From: Candidatus Blochmannia sp. SNP
Lineage (GTDB): Bacteria > Pseudomonadota > Gammaproteobacteria > Enterobacterales > Enterobacteriaceae
Length of the DNA stretch: 64,000 nucleotides
Assembly: GCF_036549215.1 (NCBI RefSeq)
Contig: NZ_CP144371.1
Span: 310,001-374,000, forward strand
Direction of reading: 5' to 3'
This document shows, one piece after another, positions 11,150 through 22,802 of this stretch; the first letter of the stretch is position 1, and each line of letters opens with the position of its first letter. The translations under genes and the position numbers were made by a program. Under the pieces are notes generated by a model. That model made no database searches and had not been told where the DNA came from. It saw only the letters and a program-made list of their open reading frames with translations.

Positions 11150-11798
11150 AACAGACTATAACGAAGATGATCGATTGCCTCTTCAAGAAAATAAGATTGT
11201 ATCAGATCCGTTAGAAAAAAACATTCAGCGAAATGTCTTTTTTGGAAAACTGAGTGTTTTATTGCACAAAATTGTTAATTGGGGGCGAAGTAATTCTTTA
11301 TGGCCTTATAATTTTGGATTATCTTGTTGTTATGTTGAAATGACCACCGCGTTTACTGCAATACATGATGTTGCTCGGTTTGGTTCAGAAGTTTTGCGCA
11401 CATCTCCTCGGCAAGCAGATTTTATGGTTATAGCTGGTACACCGTTTATTAAAATGGTTCCAGTAATACAACGATTATATGATCAAATGTTAGAACCTAA
11501 GTGGGTAATTTCCATGGGGGCTTGTGCTAATTCTGGTGGTATGTATGATATTTATTCTGTAGTACAGGGAGTAGATAAATTTCTTCCGGTAGATATTTAT
11601 ATCCCTGGTTGCCCACCTAGACCTGAAGCATATATTCAGGCATTATTATTATTGAAGAAATCTATTAAAGAAGAACGACGTCCGCTTTCTTGGATATTGG
11701 GACACAAAGGGATATATAGAAAAAATATGCAATCAGAACGGCAACGTAAAAGTAACGCTCGTATTGCAGAAACTATTTTTTCTTCTCCGGATGACTAG
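11124..11798 (+). CDS. nuoB: NADH-quinone oxidoreductase subunit B
   Basis: NuoB carries the N2 [4Fe-4S] cluster, the last electron carrier before ubiquinone. All four ligands are visible: the vicinal Cys pair in LSCCYVEM, one Cys in MGACANSGG and one in PGCPPRPE. The 224 residues match E. coli (about 220). It overlaps the 3' end of nuoA by 26 bases in another frame, suggesting translational coupling. The longer N-terminus before the conserved core is divergent. Confidence 0.97.
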   Translation: MKYTLTTARTDYNEDDRLPLQENKIVSDPLEKNIQRNVFFGKLSVLLHKIVNWGRSNSLWPYNFGLSCCYVEMTTAFTAIHDVARFGSEVLRTSPRQADFMVIAGTPFIKMVPVIQRLYDQMLEPKWVISMGACANSGGMYDIYSVVQGVDKFLPVDIYIPGCPPRPEAYIQALLLLKKSIKEERRPLSWILGHKGIYRKNMQSERQRKSNARIAETIFSSPDD

Positions 11799-11887
11799 AT
11801 TTGATTTTTTTATTTCAAATAAAAATGGCGAAATATGATAAATATTAAGGATGAGTTGTTCAATGGTGATCATTAGTTGATGATATT

Positions 11888-13663
11888 ATGCATAATAATC
11901 CTACAAGTAAGTTTACTACAGGTGTTCATTCAATATTGGCTGATTTATTTTCTGTATTTAGTTCTGACGCTTTCGTGCTGCAATCTTCTTATACTGGCAT
12001 TTTAATAATTTGGATAAAACGTGAGATTTTGGTTCCAGTATTAACATTTTTGAAAACTACATCAAAACCATATATCATGTTATATGATTTGCATGGTATA
12101 GATGAAAGATTACGTGTACATCGAGAAGGATTACCAAAATCAGATTTTACGGTGTTTTATCATTTAATTTCCATATTGCGTAATGATGATATACTTATAA
12201 AAGTTCCTTTATTAGAAAACTCTCTATATTTACCAACAATAGTTTCTTTGTTTGTAAATGCGAATTGGTATGAACGGGAAACTTGGGAGATGTTTGGAAT
12301 ACATTTCAATAATCATCCTAATTTGGTACATATAATTATGCCAAAGAATTGGAATGGATATCCGTTACGGAAAGAATATCCCGCTCGTGCTACAGAATTT
12401 AATTACTTTACTCTTACAAAACAAAAAGAAAATTTAGCAATGGAAGAATTATTATTTAAACCAGAAGAATGGGGTATGAAGAAACATGCAAAACATGAAA
12501 ATTTTATGTTTCTTAATTTAGGACCTAATCATCCTTCAGTACATGGAGTATTTCGTATTATTTTACAATTAAATGGAGAAGAAATTGTAGATTGTGTTCC
12601 GGATATTGGCTATCACCATCGAGGCGCTGAAAAAATGGGAGAACGACAAACTTGGCACAGTTATATTCCTTATACTGATCGTATTGAGTATTTAGGAGGA
12701 TGTATAAATGAAATGCCTTATATTTTAGCTATTGAAAAACTTGCTAAAATTACAGTCTCAGATAGAGTAAAAGTAATTAGGGTTATGTTATCTGAATTAT
12801 TTAGAATCAATAGTCATTTATTGTATATCAGCACTTATTTGCAAGATGTAGGGGTTATGACCCCAGTTTTTTTAGCATTTACTGATAGGCAAAAAATTTA
12901 TGATGTCGTTGAATTGATTACTGGCGCTCGTATGCATCCAGCATGGTTTCGTATTGGAGGGGTTGCTCATGATTTACCTAGAGGTTGGGATTCTTTATTG
13001 AAAAAATGTCTTGATTGGATACCAGATCGTGTTGCTTTTTATGTTAAATCAGCATTAGAAAATAGTATATTGAAAAAACGTGCTTGCGGTATTGGGGCAT
13101 ATAATGCCAAGGATGCATTAGATTGGGGAATAACTGGTGCAGGATTACGTGCGACTGGTATTGATTTTGATATACGTAAATCGCGCCCTTATTCTGGTTA
13201 TGAAAATTTTGATTTTGATATTCCAATAGGAAACGGTATTAGTGATTCTTATAGTAGAGTGATGTTAAAGGTGGAAGAAATATATCAAAGTGTACGAATT
13301 CTGGAGCAGTGTTTACAAAATATGCCAATAGGATCATTTAAAGCTGATCACCCTTTAACTACTCCGCCGATGAAAGAATATACCTTACGGCATATAGAGA
13401 CGCTTATTACTCATTTTCTTCAAATGTCTTGGGGTCCTGTCATACCAGCGAATGAATCTTTTCAAATGGTTGAAGCTACCAAAGGTATTAATAGTTATTA
13501 TTTAATTAGTGATGGGAATACTATGAGTTACCGAACGCGAATTCGTACTCCTAGTTTTCCTCATTTACAACAAATTCCATATGTTATTCGTGGTCGTTTA
13601 GTATCTGATTTAATTGTGTATTTAGGCAGTATTGATTTTGTTATGTCTGATGTAGATCGTTAA
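11888..13663 (+). CDS. nuoC: NADH-quinone oxidoreductase subunit C/D fusion
   Basis: This is a fused NuoCD as in E. coli, and its 591 residues match that fusion (about 596-600). The N-terminal third is the 30-kDa NuoC domain, with the [15 protein letters not shown] and PLRKEYPAR blocks. The rest is the 49-kDa NuoD domain, which forms the quinone pocket, with GPNHPSVHG, the [14 protein letters not shown] block and the C-terminal [12 protein letters not shown]. The upstream gap of 89 bases lacks a strong ribosome-binding site. The fusion itself supports enterobacterial ancestry. Confidence 0.97.
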   Translation: MHNNPTSKFTTGVHSILADLFSVFSSDAFVLQSSYTGILIIWIKREILVPVLTFLKTTSKPYIMLYDLHGIDERLRVHREGLPKSDFTVFYHLISILRNDDILIKVPLLENSLYLPTIVSLFVNANWYERETWEMFGIHFNNHPNLVHIIMPKNWNGYPLRKEYPARATEFNYFTLTKQKENLAMEELLFKPEEWGMKKHAKHENFMFLNLGPNHPSVHGVFRIILQLNGEEIVDCVPDIGYHHRGAEKMGERQTWHSYIPYTDRIEYLGGCINEMPYILAIEKLAKITVSDRVKVIRVMLSELFRINSHLLYISTYLQDVGVMTPVFLAFTDRQKIYDVVELITGARMHPAWFRIGGVAHDLPRGWDSLLKKCLDWIPDRVAFYVKSALENSILKKRACGIGAYNAKDALDWGITGAGLRATGIDFDIRKSRPYSGYENFDFDIPIGNGISDSYSRVMLKVEEIYQSVRILEQCLQNMPIGSFKADHPLTTPPMKEYTLRHIETLITHFLQMSWGPVIPANESFQMVEATKGINSYYLISDGNTMSYRTRIRTPSFPHLQQIPYVIRGRLVSDLIVYLGSIDFVMSDVDR

Positions 13664-13676
13664 TGAATGAGGTGAT

Positions 13677-14204
13677 ATGGTTATAAATAAAATTAATGAT
13701 GTATCTATCAATTTAGATAATAGTGATGATGGTAGTTTTCAATTAAGTCAAGAAGAAAATAGTGCCATTCAAGAAGAGTGTACACACTATGAAGATATAC
13801 GCGCTGCCTCTATTGAAGCGTTAAAAATTATTCAAAAAAATCGCGGCTGGGTATCAGATGAAGCCATTATATTGATTGCTAAAATGTTAAGTATCTCTGT
13901 TGCTGATGTAGAAGGTGTAGCTACATTTTACAATCAAATTTTTCGTCAACCGGTAGGTCGTCATATTATTAGGTATTGTGATAGCGTAGTATGTTATTTA
14001 ACCGGATATGAAAAGATTCAAAAAAAATTAACATGTGTATTAAACGTTAGAGTAGGTGATACTACTTTAGACAATCGTTTTACATTATTGCCTACTTGTT
14101 GTTTAGGTGTTTGCCATAAAGCACCGGTAATCATGATAAACAAAGATATTTATTTTAATATGGCTCCAAAAATGATTACAAAGTTATTGGGACAGTATCT
14201 ATGA
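13677..14204 (+). CDS. nuoE: NADH-quinone oxidoreductase subunit E
   Basis: NuoE is the 24-kDa thioredoxin-fold subunit with the N1a [2Fe-2S] cluster in the NADH-oxidising module. The ligands are visible as CDSVVC (Cys-x4-Cys) and CLGVC (Cys-x3-Cys). Length is 175 residues (E. coli about 166); the extra residues are an acidic N-terminal leader. GAGGTGAT immediately precedes the ATG. It overlaps nuoF by 4 bases (ATGA). Confidence 0.95.
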   Translation: MVINKINDVSINLDNSDDGSFQLSQEENSAIQEECTHYEDIRAASIEALKIIQKNRGWVSDEAIILIAKMLSISVADVEGVATFYNQIFRQPVGRHIIRYCDSVVCYLTGYEKIQKKLTCVLNVRVGDTTLDNRFTLLPTCCLGVCHKAPVIMINKDIYFNMAPKMITKLLGQYL

Positions 14205-15532
14205 GTAATACTTATGATCTTAATGTAGAAAATAATCCACTTATGTGGAGAATGCGTTGTGATAAAAAACCAGTATGGTTACATGAATATCAAGCTAAAA
14301 ATGGGTATAGGGCTGCATATAAAGCAATTACTCGTATGTCTCCAAAGGAGATTATTGAATTAGTTAGTCATTCTGGTTTAAGAGGCCGTGGTGGTGGCGG
14401 TTTTTTTACTGGAATAAAATGGTCTATGATGCAGAAAAATAAACCAGGTTGTTCTCGCTATTTAGTATGTAATGCAGATGAAATGGAACCAGGGACTTAT
14501 AAAGACCGATTTTTAATGGAACGATTACCTCATCTATTATTAGAAGGTATGTTAATTGCGAGTTATGCTTTGGGGGTATCACGAGCATATATTTTTTTGA
14601 GATATGAATATATGATCATAGCTGATTATTTAAATCGTGCTATTAGTGAGATTAAATCAATTGGATTGATTGGTAAAAATATTTTTAATAGTGAGTTTCA
14701 TTTTGAATTATTCTTACACACAGGAGCAGGAAGATATATTTGTGGGGAAGAAACAGCATTGATTAATGCTTTAGAAGGTCGCCGAGCAGTGCCTCGTTTT
14801 AAACCACCATTCCCTAGTCATGTAGGATTATGGGGCAAACCTACATGTGTTAATAACGTTGAAACATTATGTAATATCCCAGGAATTGTTGAGCATGGAG
14901 TAGATTGGTATAAGAATATTTCTTCTAAAAAAAGTAATGATTCGGGTACGAAACTAATGGGATTTTCCGGGAGAGTAAAGAAACCAGGAGTATGGGAGTT
15001 GCCTTTTGGAACAACTGCTAGAGAAATTTTAGAGGATTATGCTTATGGTATGTGCACTGGATTTACTTTAAAAGCATGGCAACCTGGAGGAGCGAGTACA
15101 GATTTTTTAACTCAAGATCATTTAGATGTGCCTATGGACTTTGAAAATATTGCAGCTTCTGGTAGTCGATTTGGAACTGGCATGGCGATAGCAATAGATA
15201 ACACTATAAATATGGTTGCCTTAGTACGTAATTTAGAAGAATTTTTTTCACGGGAATCTTGTGGTTGGTGTACTCCATGTAGAGATGGTTTACCGTGGAT
15301 AGTAAAGTTATTAATTTCTTTAGAAAATAAAGATGGTAGACCTGGAGATATAGAGTTATTAGAGCAATTGTGTCTAACACTTGGGCCTGGAAGAACTTTT
15401 TGTGCTCATGCTCCAGGCGCTATAGAACCTTTGAAAAGTGCTTTAAGATATTTTAGGAATGAATTTGAATCGGGGGTTTGTAAATTCTATCAACAGGAAA
15501 CGAATTATATTCGTTGTGTGCAAATTAATTAG
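14201..15532 (+). CDS. nuoF: NADH-quinone oxidoreductase subunit F
   Basis: NuoF binds NADH and FMN and carries the N3 [4Fe-4S] cluster. The FMN/NADH glycine loop GRGGGGF (usually GRGGAGF) is near residue 63, the [14 protein letters not shown] block follows, and the N3 ligands are in [12 protein letters not shown] with the fourth Cys in TFCAHAPG. Its 443 residues match E. coli (445). It is coupled to nuoE by a 4-base overlap. Unlike in E. coli, about 120 bases with a hairpin separate it from nuoG. Confidence 0.97.
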   Translation: MSNTYDLNVENNPLMWRMRCDKKPVWLHEYQAKNGYRAAYKAITRMSPKEIIELVSHSGLRGRGGGGFFTGIKWSMMQKNKPGCSRYLVCNADEMEPGTYKDRFLMERLPHLLLEGMLIASYALGVSRAYIFLRYEYMIIADYLNRAISEIKSIGLIGKNIFNSEFHFELFLHTGAGRYICGEETALINALEGRRAVPRFKPPFPSHVGLWGKPTCVNNVETLCNIPGIVEHGVDWYKNISSKKSNDSGTKLMGFSGRVKKPGVWELPFGTTAREILEDYAYGMCTGFTLKAWQPGGASTDFLTQDHLDVPMDFENIAASGSRFGTGMAIAIDNTINMVALVRNLEEFFSRESCGWCTPCRDGLPWIVKLLISLENKDGRPGDIELLEQLCLTLGPGRTFCAHAPGAIEPLKSALRYFRNEFESGVCKFYQQETNYIRCVQIN

Positions 15533-15550
15533 TTTTTATAGTTAAATACA

Positions 15551-15576
15551 TAAGTTAATTATACGTAATTAACTTA
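15551..15576 (+). other. 11-bp stem-loop with UACG tetraloop between nuoF and nuoG
   Basis: The arms TAAGTTAATTA and TAATTAACTTA are perfect complements around the loop TACG, a member of the stable UNCG tetraloop class. There is no T run after it, so it is unlikely to terminate. It may be an mRNA processing or stability element inside the operon. Confidence 0.5.
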
Positions 15577-15657
15577 GTTAAAATGAATGGGACATATTAA
15601 TTGATTAATTTTTTTGGGATGATGTTAAATAAAAAATAAAATTGGTATATTAAAATG

Positions 15658-18414
15658 ATGGTTTCTATTTACATAGAAGGTAAAAAATATACAGTAGAGG
15701 ACTCAAAAAATATATTAGAAGTATGTTTATCTCTCGGATTCAACATTCCTTACTTTTGTTGGCATCCTGCCTTAGGCAGTATTGGAGCCTGTAGACAATG
15801 TGCAGTAAAAAAATACCGTGATAATAATAAGATAAATGATATGGAAGGTTATTTAGTAATGTCTTGTATGACACCAGCGTCAGACGGCAGTGTGATCACC
15901 ATTTTTGATGATGAGGTAGAGGAGTTTAGAAAGAATATATTAGAGTTATTAATGATTAATCATCCTCATGATTGCCCGATATGTGAAGAAGGAGGTAATT
16001 GCCATCTTCAAGATATGACAGTGATGGTTGGGCAAACATATCGTCGTTATAGATTTACTAAGCGTACACATTATAATCAATACTTAGGGCCATTTATTTC
16101 TCATGAAATGAATAGATGTATTAGTTGTTATCGTTGTGTACGTTATTATAGCGATTATGCAGGTGGAGACGATTTAGGTGTATTTGGGGCGCATGATAAT
16201 ATTTATTTTGGACGAGCTACGGATGGTATGCTACGAAGTGAGTTTTCTGGTAATTTAGTAGAAGTATGTCCTACTGGAGTGTTTACCGATAAAACACAAT
16301 TAAAATATTATACTCGTAAATGGGATATGCTTTTTGCTCCTAGTATTTGTCAGCAGTGCAGTATCGGATGTAATATTATTGTGGGTGAGCGTTACGGGAA
16401 GTTATCTCGTGTTGAAAATCGTTATAATGGTAATATTAATACTTATTTTTTGTGTGATCGTGGTCGATTTGGTTGCGATTATGTCAATATTGATAATAGG
16501 CCTAAGAACCCATTGCATAAGAAAGGTGATGATTGGGTTATGCTCAATGAAGAACAAGCAATCCAAGAAGCTGCTAGCACACTGAAATATAATTGTAATA
16601 AAATCATTGGTATTGGATCTTCTCGTGCTAGCATGGAGAGTAATTTTGCTTTATTAAAACTCGTAGGATCAGATAATTTCTATACTGGTATTAATAGTTG
16701 TGAACAAGAACGATTATTATTAATAGTTGAAATATTGTGTAATGGTGGAATCTATGTTCCGTCATTGCGTGAAATAGAAAGTTATGATGCGATATTAATA
16801 TTAGGGGAAGATTTAACTCAAACTGGGGCGCGCCTAGCGTTATCAGTACGTCAAGCTTTTAAAGGGAAAGCTCGTAAGGAAGCGAAAGCTCAGGGAATTT
16901 TTGATTGGCAATCTGCAGCCATTATAAATAATTCTCAAAATATTAAAAATCCTATATTAATTACTGGTATCGATAAAACAAAATTAGATGATATTGCCGT
17001 GTTAACATATTATGATTCAGTACAGAATCAAGCACGTTTCGGTTTTGCTATTGCTCATGCATTAGATAACACTGCTCCTTCAGTCAAAGATTTTGACTAT
17101 AAGTTAAATGATAAATTAAATATAGCTGTACAAAAATTAATGGAAGCACGTAAACCATTAATTATTTCAGGAAGTAATTCAGGTAGTAAAGAATTAATTG
17201 CTTCCGCAGCAAATATTGCTCGTGCTTTAAAAAATCGTGGCAGTGATGTTGGCATTACTTTTATTGTGAGTGAAGTCAATAGTATGGGTTTAGTAATGTT
17301 AGGTAAAAAAAGTTTGGATGCAGCTCTGACTGATATATGTAGCAGTCAGACTTCGTCTATTGGTTTAATTGTATTAGAAAACGATTTATATCGTCATGCA
17401 AAGGCAACTCAAGTTAATGCTGCTTTAAATAAAATTAATTATTTAATTGTATTGGACCATCAATATAATTTGATACAAGAAAAAGCAAATTTAGTTTTAT
17501 CGGTTTCTAGCTTTGCTGAAAGCGATGGAACTGTGATTAATTATGAAGGACGAGCACAGAGATTTTTTAGTGTATATAAACCACAGGTTTATGAGAAGAG
17601 TGCAGTTGTTTTAGAAAGCTGGAGGTGGTTATATTTAATATATGATTGTTATACTAACTATATTAGAAAAAAGAGTTTGGATATTGATCAGGTTATAGAT
17701 GTGATTATTTATTATTTTCCAGAATTAGTCGGAATTAAACAAACATCTCCAGATGCATCTTTTCGTATTCATGGTCAGAAATTAGCTCGAGCACCGCACC
17801 GTTATAGTGGACGTACGGCTATACATACTAATGTTGATATACATGAACCCTATATATCAAAAGATGATGATACGATGTTTTCTTTTTCTATGGAGGGGAG
17901 TCATAATGTTCAATCTGTGCACAAACAAGTGGCATTTGCATGGGCTCCAGGATGGAATTCTCCGCAAGCTTGGAATAAATTTCAAGATAAGGTAGGTGGG
18001 CATTTATATTCTGGAGATCCAGGAGTACGTGTATTAAATACTAATAGTAGTGCGACATTAAGTTGGTTTGATATGATTCCTCAATCTTTTAAAATCATTA
18101 AAAATATTGATCGATGGTTAATAGTGCCTTATTGGCATTTATTTGGAAGTGAAGAAACTTCTCAACGATCTAAGTGTATTCAAGATTGTATGCCAAATCC
18201 TTATGTCATGATTAATCAATCAGATGCGTTACAATTAAACATACAAAAAAATATGTTGCTTAAATTTACATGTGCTGAACAAATTTTATGCTTACCAATA
18301 AAATTTAGTATTAATTTGCCTAAAGGACATATTGGATTGCCTTTAGGTTTTCCGGATATTCCTGTATTTTTATCTGGTATGTACGCGTATGATGTGCAAG
18401 GAGTATTATTATGA
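15658..18414 (+). CDS. nuoG: NADH-quinone oxidoreductase subunit G
   Basis: NuoG is the largest peripheral-arm subunit. The N-terminal [2Fe-2S] ferredoxin domain has Cys ligands in [32 protein letters not shown] holds the His/Cys-ligated N5 site, [10 protein letters not shown] and EVCPTG hold N4, and CQQCSIGC plus a later Cys form the N7 site, an extra cluster typical of E. coli-like complexes. A molybdopterin-oxidoreductase-like fold without cofactor follows. About 918 residues, against 908 in E. coli. Two ATGs are adjacent (15655 and 15658); alignment with the known N-terminus favours the second. It overlaps nuoH by 4 bases. Confidence 0.96.
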   Translation: MVSIYIEGKKYTVEDSKNILEVCLSLGFNIPYFCWHPALGSIGACRQCAVKKYRDNNKINDMEGYLVMSCMTPASDGSVITIFDDEVEEFRKNILELLMINHPHDCPICEEGGNCHLQDMTVMVGQTYRRYRFTKRTHYNQYLGPFISHEMNRCISCYRCVRYYSDYAGGDDLGVFGAHDNIYFGRATDGMLRSEFSGNLVEVCPTGVFTDKTQLKYYTRKWDMLFAPSICQQCSIGCNIIVGERYGKLSRVENRYNGNINTYFLCDRGRFGCDYVNIDNRPKNPLHKKGDDWVMLNEEQAIQEAASTLKYNCNKIIGIGSSRASMESNFALLKLVGSDNFYTGINSCEQERLLLIVEILCNGGIYVPSLREIESYDAILILGEDLTQTGARLALSVRQAFKGKARKEAKAQGIFDWQSAAIINNSQNIKNPILITGIDKTKLDDIAVLTYYDSVQNQARFGFAIAHALDNTAPSVKDFDYKLNDKLNIAVQKLMEARKPLIISGSNSGSKELIASAANIARALKNRGSDVGITFIVSEVNSMGLVMLGKKSLDAALTDICSSQTSSIGLIVLENDLYRHAKATQVNAALNKINYLIVLDHQYNLIQEKANLVLSVSSFAESDGTVINYEGRAQRFFSVYKPQVYEKSAVVLESWRWLYLIYDCYTNYIRKKSLDIDQVIDVIIYYFPELVGIKQTSPDASFRIHGQKLARAPHRYSGRTAIHTNVDIHEPYISKDDDTMFSFSMEGSHNVQSVHKQVAFAWAPGWNSPQAWNKFQDKVGGHLYSGDPGVRVLNTNSSATLSWFDMIPQSFKIIKNIDRWLIVPYWHLFGSEETSQRSKCIQDCMPNPYVMINQSDALQLNIQKNMLLKFTCAEQILCLPIKFSINLPKGHIGLPLGFPDIPVFLSGMYAYDVQGVLL

Positions 18415-19385
18415 TTTTTTGTTCGTCAGGAGTTATTACAACACATTGGTGTTGTTCTGTTCTTCGCGCAATAATTATTTTGTTAGTGGTAGTTTCTTGT
18501 GGTGCATATATGAGCTTTTTAGAGCGTAGATTGTTAGCATTATTTCAAAATCGTTATGGTCCTAATCGAGTCGGTTGGAATGGATTATTGCAGTTATGGG
18601 CTGATTTAATTAAAATTATGTTTAAAGAGGATTGGGTTCCTCCATTTTCTGATCGTGTTATATTTATTTTAGCTCCAGTAATAGCTTTTATTTCATCATT
18701 AATGAGTGTGTTAATTATTCCATTTACTCCTACATGGGTAATATTGGATTGTAATATTGGTGTATTATTTTTTCTTATGATGTCAGGATTAATGGTTTAT
18801 TCAGTATTGCTTGCAGGTTGGGCAAGTAATAATAAATATGCTTTAATTGGGTCTGTACGCGCTGCAGCGCAAACCCTTAGTTATGAGGTATTTTTAGGAT
18901 TATCTGTAATGGGTGTAGTTGCTAAATCTGGGTCGTTTAATTTAAAAAATATAGTTGAAGATCAACTATATTTATGGAATATAGTTCCTCAATTTTTAGG
19001 GTTTATTACTTTTTTTTTGGCAGGTATAGCTTTGTGTCATAGACATCCATTTGATCAACCAGAATCAGAGCAAGAATTAGCTTCTGGTTATCATATTGAG
19101 TACTCTGGTATTAAATTTAGTTTGTTTTTTATTTCTGAATATATCAGTATGATTGTAATTTCATCATTTGTTGTAACATTATTTTTTGGAGGCTGGAAAG
19201 GACCTTGGTTTCCTCCTATTATTTGGTTTGTTGGTAAAACTTTTTTATTTTTGATGTTATTTGTATTAATACGGGCGGCATTACCGCGTCCACGCTATGA
19301 TCAAGTTATGTTGATAGGTTGGAAGTTCCTTTTACCTGTGACGTTGTTTAATTTATTGAGCACCGCTGTTATTATTTTATTATAA
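18411..19385 (+). CDS. nuoH: NADH-quinone oxidoreductase subunit H
   Basis: NuoH is the membrane subunit that forms part of the quinone tunnel and links the peripheral arm to the proton pumps. Eight or so hydrophobic helices are visible. The conserved cytoplasmic loops [19 protein letters not shown] and [19 protein letters not shown] contain the charged residues typical of the family. Length is 324 residues (E. coli 325). The ATGA overlap with nuoG implies coupled translation. Confidence 0.97.
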   Translation: MIFCSSGVITTHWCCSVLRAIIILLVVVSCGAYMSFLERRLLALFQNRYGPNRVGWNGLLQLWADLIKIMFKEDWVPPFSDRVIFILAPVIAFISSLMSVLIIPFTPTWVILDCNIGVLFFLMMSGLMVYSVLLAGWASNNKYALIGSVRAAAQTLSYEVFLGLSVMGVVAKSGSFNLKNIVEDQLYLWNIVPQFLGFITFFLAGIALCHRHPFDQPESEQELASGYHIEYSGIKFSLFFISEYISMIVISSFVVTLFFGGWKGPWFPPIIWFVGKTFLFLMLFVLIRAALPRPRYDQVMLIGWKFLLPVTLFNLLSTAVIILL

Positions 19386-19408
19386 ATTATTTGTATAGGT
19401 TAAATATA

Positions 19409-19951
19409 ATGAATTTGATCAAGATTTTTATAGATATCGGTTCTATATTGCGTAGTATCTGGATGATAGGAATGCAGGCATTTAGTACACGTGAGACTCA
19501 GATGTATCCTGATATTCCGTGTATTCCATCACATAGATATCGTGGTCGTATTGTATTAACTCGAGATTCTTCAGGTCAAGAACGGTGTGTAGCTTGTAAT
19601 TTATGTGCTGTAGCTTGTCCAGTAGGATGTATTTCTTTAAAAAAAGGAGAATCTGTAGATGGACGATGGTATCCAGAATTTTTTAGAATCAATTTTTCTA
19701 GGTGTATTTTTTGTGGTATGTGTGAGGAGGCGTGCCCGACTTCGGCTATTCAATTAACTTCAGATTTTGAAATGAGTGATTTTAAAAGGCATGATTTGGT
19801 GTATGAAAAATCTGATTTATTAATATCAGGTCCTGGTAAATATTCAGAATATGATTTTTATCGATTTTCTGGTAAAGAAATATTGAATAAAAAAAAGGGA
19901 GATGCAAAAAATGAGGCGCAGCCTATAAGCGTTAAAAATATATTGCCTTAA
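19409..19951 (+). CDS. nuoI: NADH-quinone oxidoreductase subunit I
   Basis: NuoI carries two [4Fe-4S] clusters (N6a, N6b). Both ferredoxin motifs are intact: [15 protein letters not shown] and [16 protein letters not shown] chose the ATG at 19409 because it gives 180 residues, the E. coli length, and starts at the conserved N-terminus. An upstream in-frame TTG would add six residues. It is spaced 23 bases after nuoH. An A8 run lies near the 3' end but the frame is intact. Confidence 0.96.
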   Translation: MNLIKIFIDIGSILRSIWMIGMQAFSTRETQMYPDIPCIPSHRYRGRIVLTRDSSGQERCVACNLCAVACPVGCISLKKGESVDGRWYPEFFRINFSRCIFCGMCEEACPTSAIQLTSDFEMSDFKRHDLVYEKSDLLISGPGKYSEYDFYRFSGKEILNKKKGDAKNEAQPISVKNILP

Positions 19952-19985
19952 TTTTAAAGTTCAGAAGGGCAATGAGAGATATGTT

Positions 19986-20528
19986 ATGACAGTTTTATTT
20001 TATGTTTCTGGTATTATAGCAATAATATCTACAATGTGTGTAATTATGCATTACCATCCGGTACATGCTTTACTATATTTAATAGTTTCATTTATATCTA
20101 TATCGTGTAATTTTTTTTCTTTAGGAGCGTCTTTTGCTGGTGCTGTGGAGATTATTATTTATGCGGGAGCTATTATGATTTTATTCGTATTTGTAATAAT
20201 GATGCTTAATGCAAAAACTATTACATTTAGAGAACAAAAAAAAAGTAGATTTTTAAATCCTATATTAGGATGTGGCGCTGTCTTATTGATAAGTATTTTA
20301 CTTATTATTTTATTATATGTTTCTTTTGGATTAAAAGATTGTTTTATCGATGTAAATAGACCGATCATAGATTTAAAACAAATTGGCATGTTATTATTTG
20401 GGCCATATCTATTAATGGTAGAGTTAGCATCACTTTTGTTGTTAAGTGCATTGATCTCTGTGTTTCACTTAGCACGAGATTATAAATTATCTGATAATTA
20501 TATTGTTTCTGATCAATCGCAAGAATAG
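19986..20528 (+). CDS. nuoJ: NADH-quinone oxidoreductase subunit J
   Basis: NuoJ is a membrane subunit of complex I between the quinone site and the antiporter-like subunits. Five hydrophobic segments are visible, including [20 protein letters not shown] with the pi-bulge helix typical of ND6/NuoJ. Length is 180 residues (E. coli 184). An A9 run encodes the QKKS region and is in frame. The gene ends 7 bases before nuoK. Confidence 0.95.
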   Translation: MTVLFYVSGIIAIISTMCVIMHYHPVHALLYLIVSFISISCNFFSLGASFAGAVEIIIYAGAIMILFVFVIMMLNAKTITFREQKKSRFLNPILGCGAVLLISILLIILLYVSFGLKDCFIDVNRPIIDLKQIGMLLFGPYLLMVELASLLLLSALISVFHLARDYKLSDNYIVSDQSQE

Positions 20529-20535
20529 AGAAAAT

Positions 20536-20838
20536 ATGATTCCTTTATCGCATGGTCTTAGTTTATCTATAATTTTATTTATACTAGGATTAGTAGGCCT
20601 AATAATAAGACGCAATATGTTGTTTATGTTATTAGGGCTAGAAATTATGATTAATGCAGCTGCTTCAGCTTTTGTAATTGTTGGATCTTATTTAGGGCAA
20701 TCAGATGGTCAAGTTATATATATATTAGTAATTACCTTAGCTGCTTCTGAAGCTGCAATTTCTTTAGCTTTATTACTTCAATTATATCGTTGTTTTCACA
20801 CATTGCATATTGATAAAATTAGTGGGATGCGTGGATGA
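20536..20838 (+). CDS. nuoK: NADH-quinone oxidoreductase subunit K
   Basis: NuoK has three transmembrane helices with two buried glutamates used in proton transfer. Both are visible, in GLEIMINAA and in ASEAAIS. From the ATG chosen, the protein has 100 residues, exactly the E. coli length, and begins MIPLSHG as expected. An upstream in-frame TTG would extend it into nuoJ and is unlikely. It overlaps nuoL by 4 bases. Confidence 0.96.
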   Translation: MIPLSHGLSLSIILFILGLVGLIIRRNMLFMLLGLEIMINAAASAFVIVGSYLGQSDGQVIYILVITLAASEAAISLALLLQLYRCFHTLHIDKISGMRG

Positions 20839-22724
20839 GTCTACTTTTTTTAACTATACTGTTTCCGTTTTTAGGATTTATTATATTAGCTATTTCTCAA
20901 GGAAAATGGTCTGAAAATATCTCCGCTATGATAGGAGTGGGTACGGTAAGTATATCGCTATTTATTACTGTATGTATAATATTTAATTTTTATTGTAATG
21001 TTGGTAATTACACGACTTTTGTGTTCGTTCAGAATCTTTGGACGTGGTTTTCTATTAATGCTTTATGTATTACTGTAGCGCTTAGACTAGATGGATTATC
21101 TTTGATAATGTTATCATTAATAACTGGAGTGGGATTTATTATTCATTTATATGCTACTTGGTATATGAGAGAATGTGAAGGTTATTCTCGTTTTTTTGCT
21201 TATACTAATTTATTTATGGCGAATATGATACTTTTAGTATTATCAGATAATTTGTTGTTGATGTATTTTGGATGGGAAGGGGTAGGTTTATGTAGTTATT
21301 TATTAGTTGGATTTTATCATTTTGATTTTAGAAATGGAATGGCAGCGCTAAAAGCATTTATTATCACTCGTTTTGGAGATATATGTTTGATATGTGCATT
21401 ATTTATGATTTTTGATCAATATCAAACCTTAAGTTTTAGTAGACTGTTAGCATTAGAACTCAAATTTTCTTCGTCGTACAATTTTTTTAACAGTACTACA
21501 TGGATATCTTTTATGTTGCTTATTGGAGCAATAGGTAAATCGGCTCAGTTACCTTTACAAACTTGGCTAACAAGTGCTATGGTTGGTCCAACTCCGGTGT
21601 CGGCATTAATCCATGCAGCCACTATGGTGACTTCTGGTGTATATTTAATAATTCGTATGAATAATTTTTTTTTAATGACTCCAAATATTTTATATTTGAC
21701 TGGTGTTATCGGTTCATTGACTATAGTGTTATTCGGTTGTTCAGCGTTATTCCAAAGTAATATTAAAAAAATTTTAGCATATTCTACTATTAGTCAAATA
21801 GGATATATGTTTTTAGCCCTAGGAGGACGTCATTGGGGGGCTGCTATGTCTCATTTAGTAACGCATGCGTTTTTTAAAGCATTGTTATTTTTAGCGGCAG
21901 GTTCATTAATTTATGCTTGTAGATATGAACAAAATATTTTTAAAATGGGAGGATTATATAAATCTATACCTTTCATTTATATATGTTTTTTAATGGGTGG
22001 TGCATCTTTATCTGGAGTTCCTATAATTACTGCTGGAGTTTATTCTAAAGAATTAATTATGTTAAAAACTTTAGTTAATCATGATTATTTTTTCCTGTTT
22101 TCGGGATTAATAGGAATGTTTTTGACACCTATTTATACGTTTCGTATGATTTTTGTTGTATTTCATGGTCCTAATAAAATAGAGCCACGTATATGTAATA
22201 AAATTACTCAAAATTTTCCTTTAGTTGTATTGTTATTGTTATCTACTTTTATTGGTGGATGGATAAAATTACCTTTATCATTAGATATCGTATGTACTGA
22301 TGTCAGTACGGTATGTAATTATAGACAAATGTATTTTGAAATAGTATTTGGTTTTTTAGTGATTTTTGGTATTTGGTTTGCTTCAATTTTTTGGTTGGAT
22401 TCTTTAAATAGCATTACAAGACAGATTGTCAGGCCTCATTTATCTGAAATAGTAAAGCGATACATAATATTGTTATGTTATTATGGATGGGGGTTTGATT
22501 GGTTGTATAAATTAATATTTGTAAAACCATATTTGTTTATAACAAAAAAATTATCTTATTCTGATCCGGTTAATATAATCATAAATATTTTCACATCATT
22601 ATTATGTTGGCTTAAAAGTGGTTTGGTATTTAGTGAAAATGGAAAGCTAAATTGGTATATAGTTTCAATAAATATAGGGGCCGTAATTATATTCATTATA
22701 ATATTAACGCATGATTATATCTAA
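20835..22724 (+). CDS. nuoL: NADH-quinone oxidoreductase subunit L
   Basis: NuoL is the distal antiporter-like proton-pumping subunit with the long lateral helix. It has 629 residues (E. coli 613) and about 16 hydrophobic segments. Antiporter-family signatures are visible: the Glu in [13 protein letters not shown], the Lys in [13 protein letters not shown], and [14 protein letters not shown]. The C-terminal amphipathic region is present, so the complex should be full size. Confidence 0.97.
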   Translation: MSLLFLTILFPFLGFIILAISQGKWSENISAMIGVGTVSISLFITVCIIFNFYCNVGNYTTFVFVQNLWTWFSINALCITVALRLDGLSLIMLSLITGVGFIIHLYATWYMRECEGYSRFFAYTNLFMANMILLVLSDNLLLMYFGWEGVGLCSYLLVGFYHFDFRNGMAALKAFIITRFGDICLICALFMIFDQYQTLSFSRLLALELKFSSSYNFFNSTTWISFMLLIGAIGKSAQLPLQTWLTSAMVGPTPVSALIHAATMVTSGVYLIIRMNNFFLMTPNILYLTGVIGSLTIVLFGCSALFQSNIKKILAYSTISQIGYMFLALGGRHWGAAMSHLVTHAFFKALLFLAAGSLIYACRYEQNIFKMGGLYKSIPFIYICFLMGGASLSGVPIITAGVYSKELIMLKTLVNHDYFFLFSGLIGMFLTPIYTFRMIFVVFHGPNKIEPRICNKITQNFPLVVLLLLSTFIGGWIKLPLSLDIVCTDVSTVCNYRQMYFEIVFGFLVIFGIWFASIFWLDSLNSITRQIVRPHLSEIVKRYIILLCYYGWGFDWLYKLIFVKPYLFITKKLSYSDPVNIIINIFTSLLCWLKSGLVFSENGKLNWYIVSINIGAVIIFIIILTHDYI

Positions 22725-22802
22725 GTTAGTTTAACATTATTGGATGGGGCTCATAAAATATAAATGTTAGTGTGTATGTTTCAGCGAGAACAATAAAATA
22801 GT

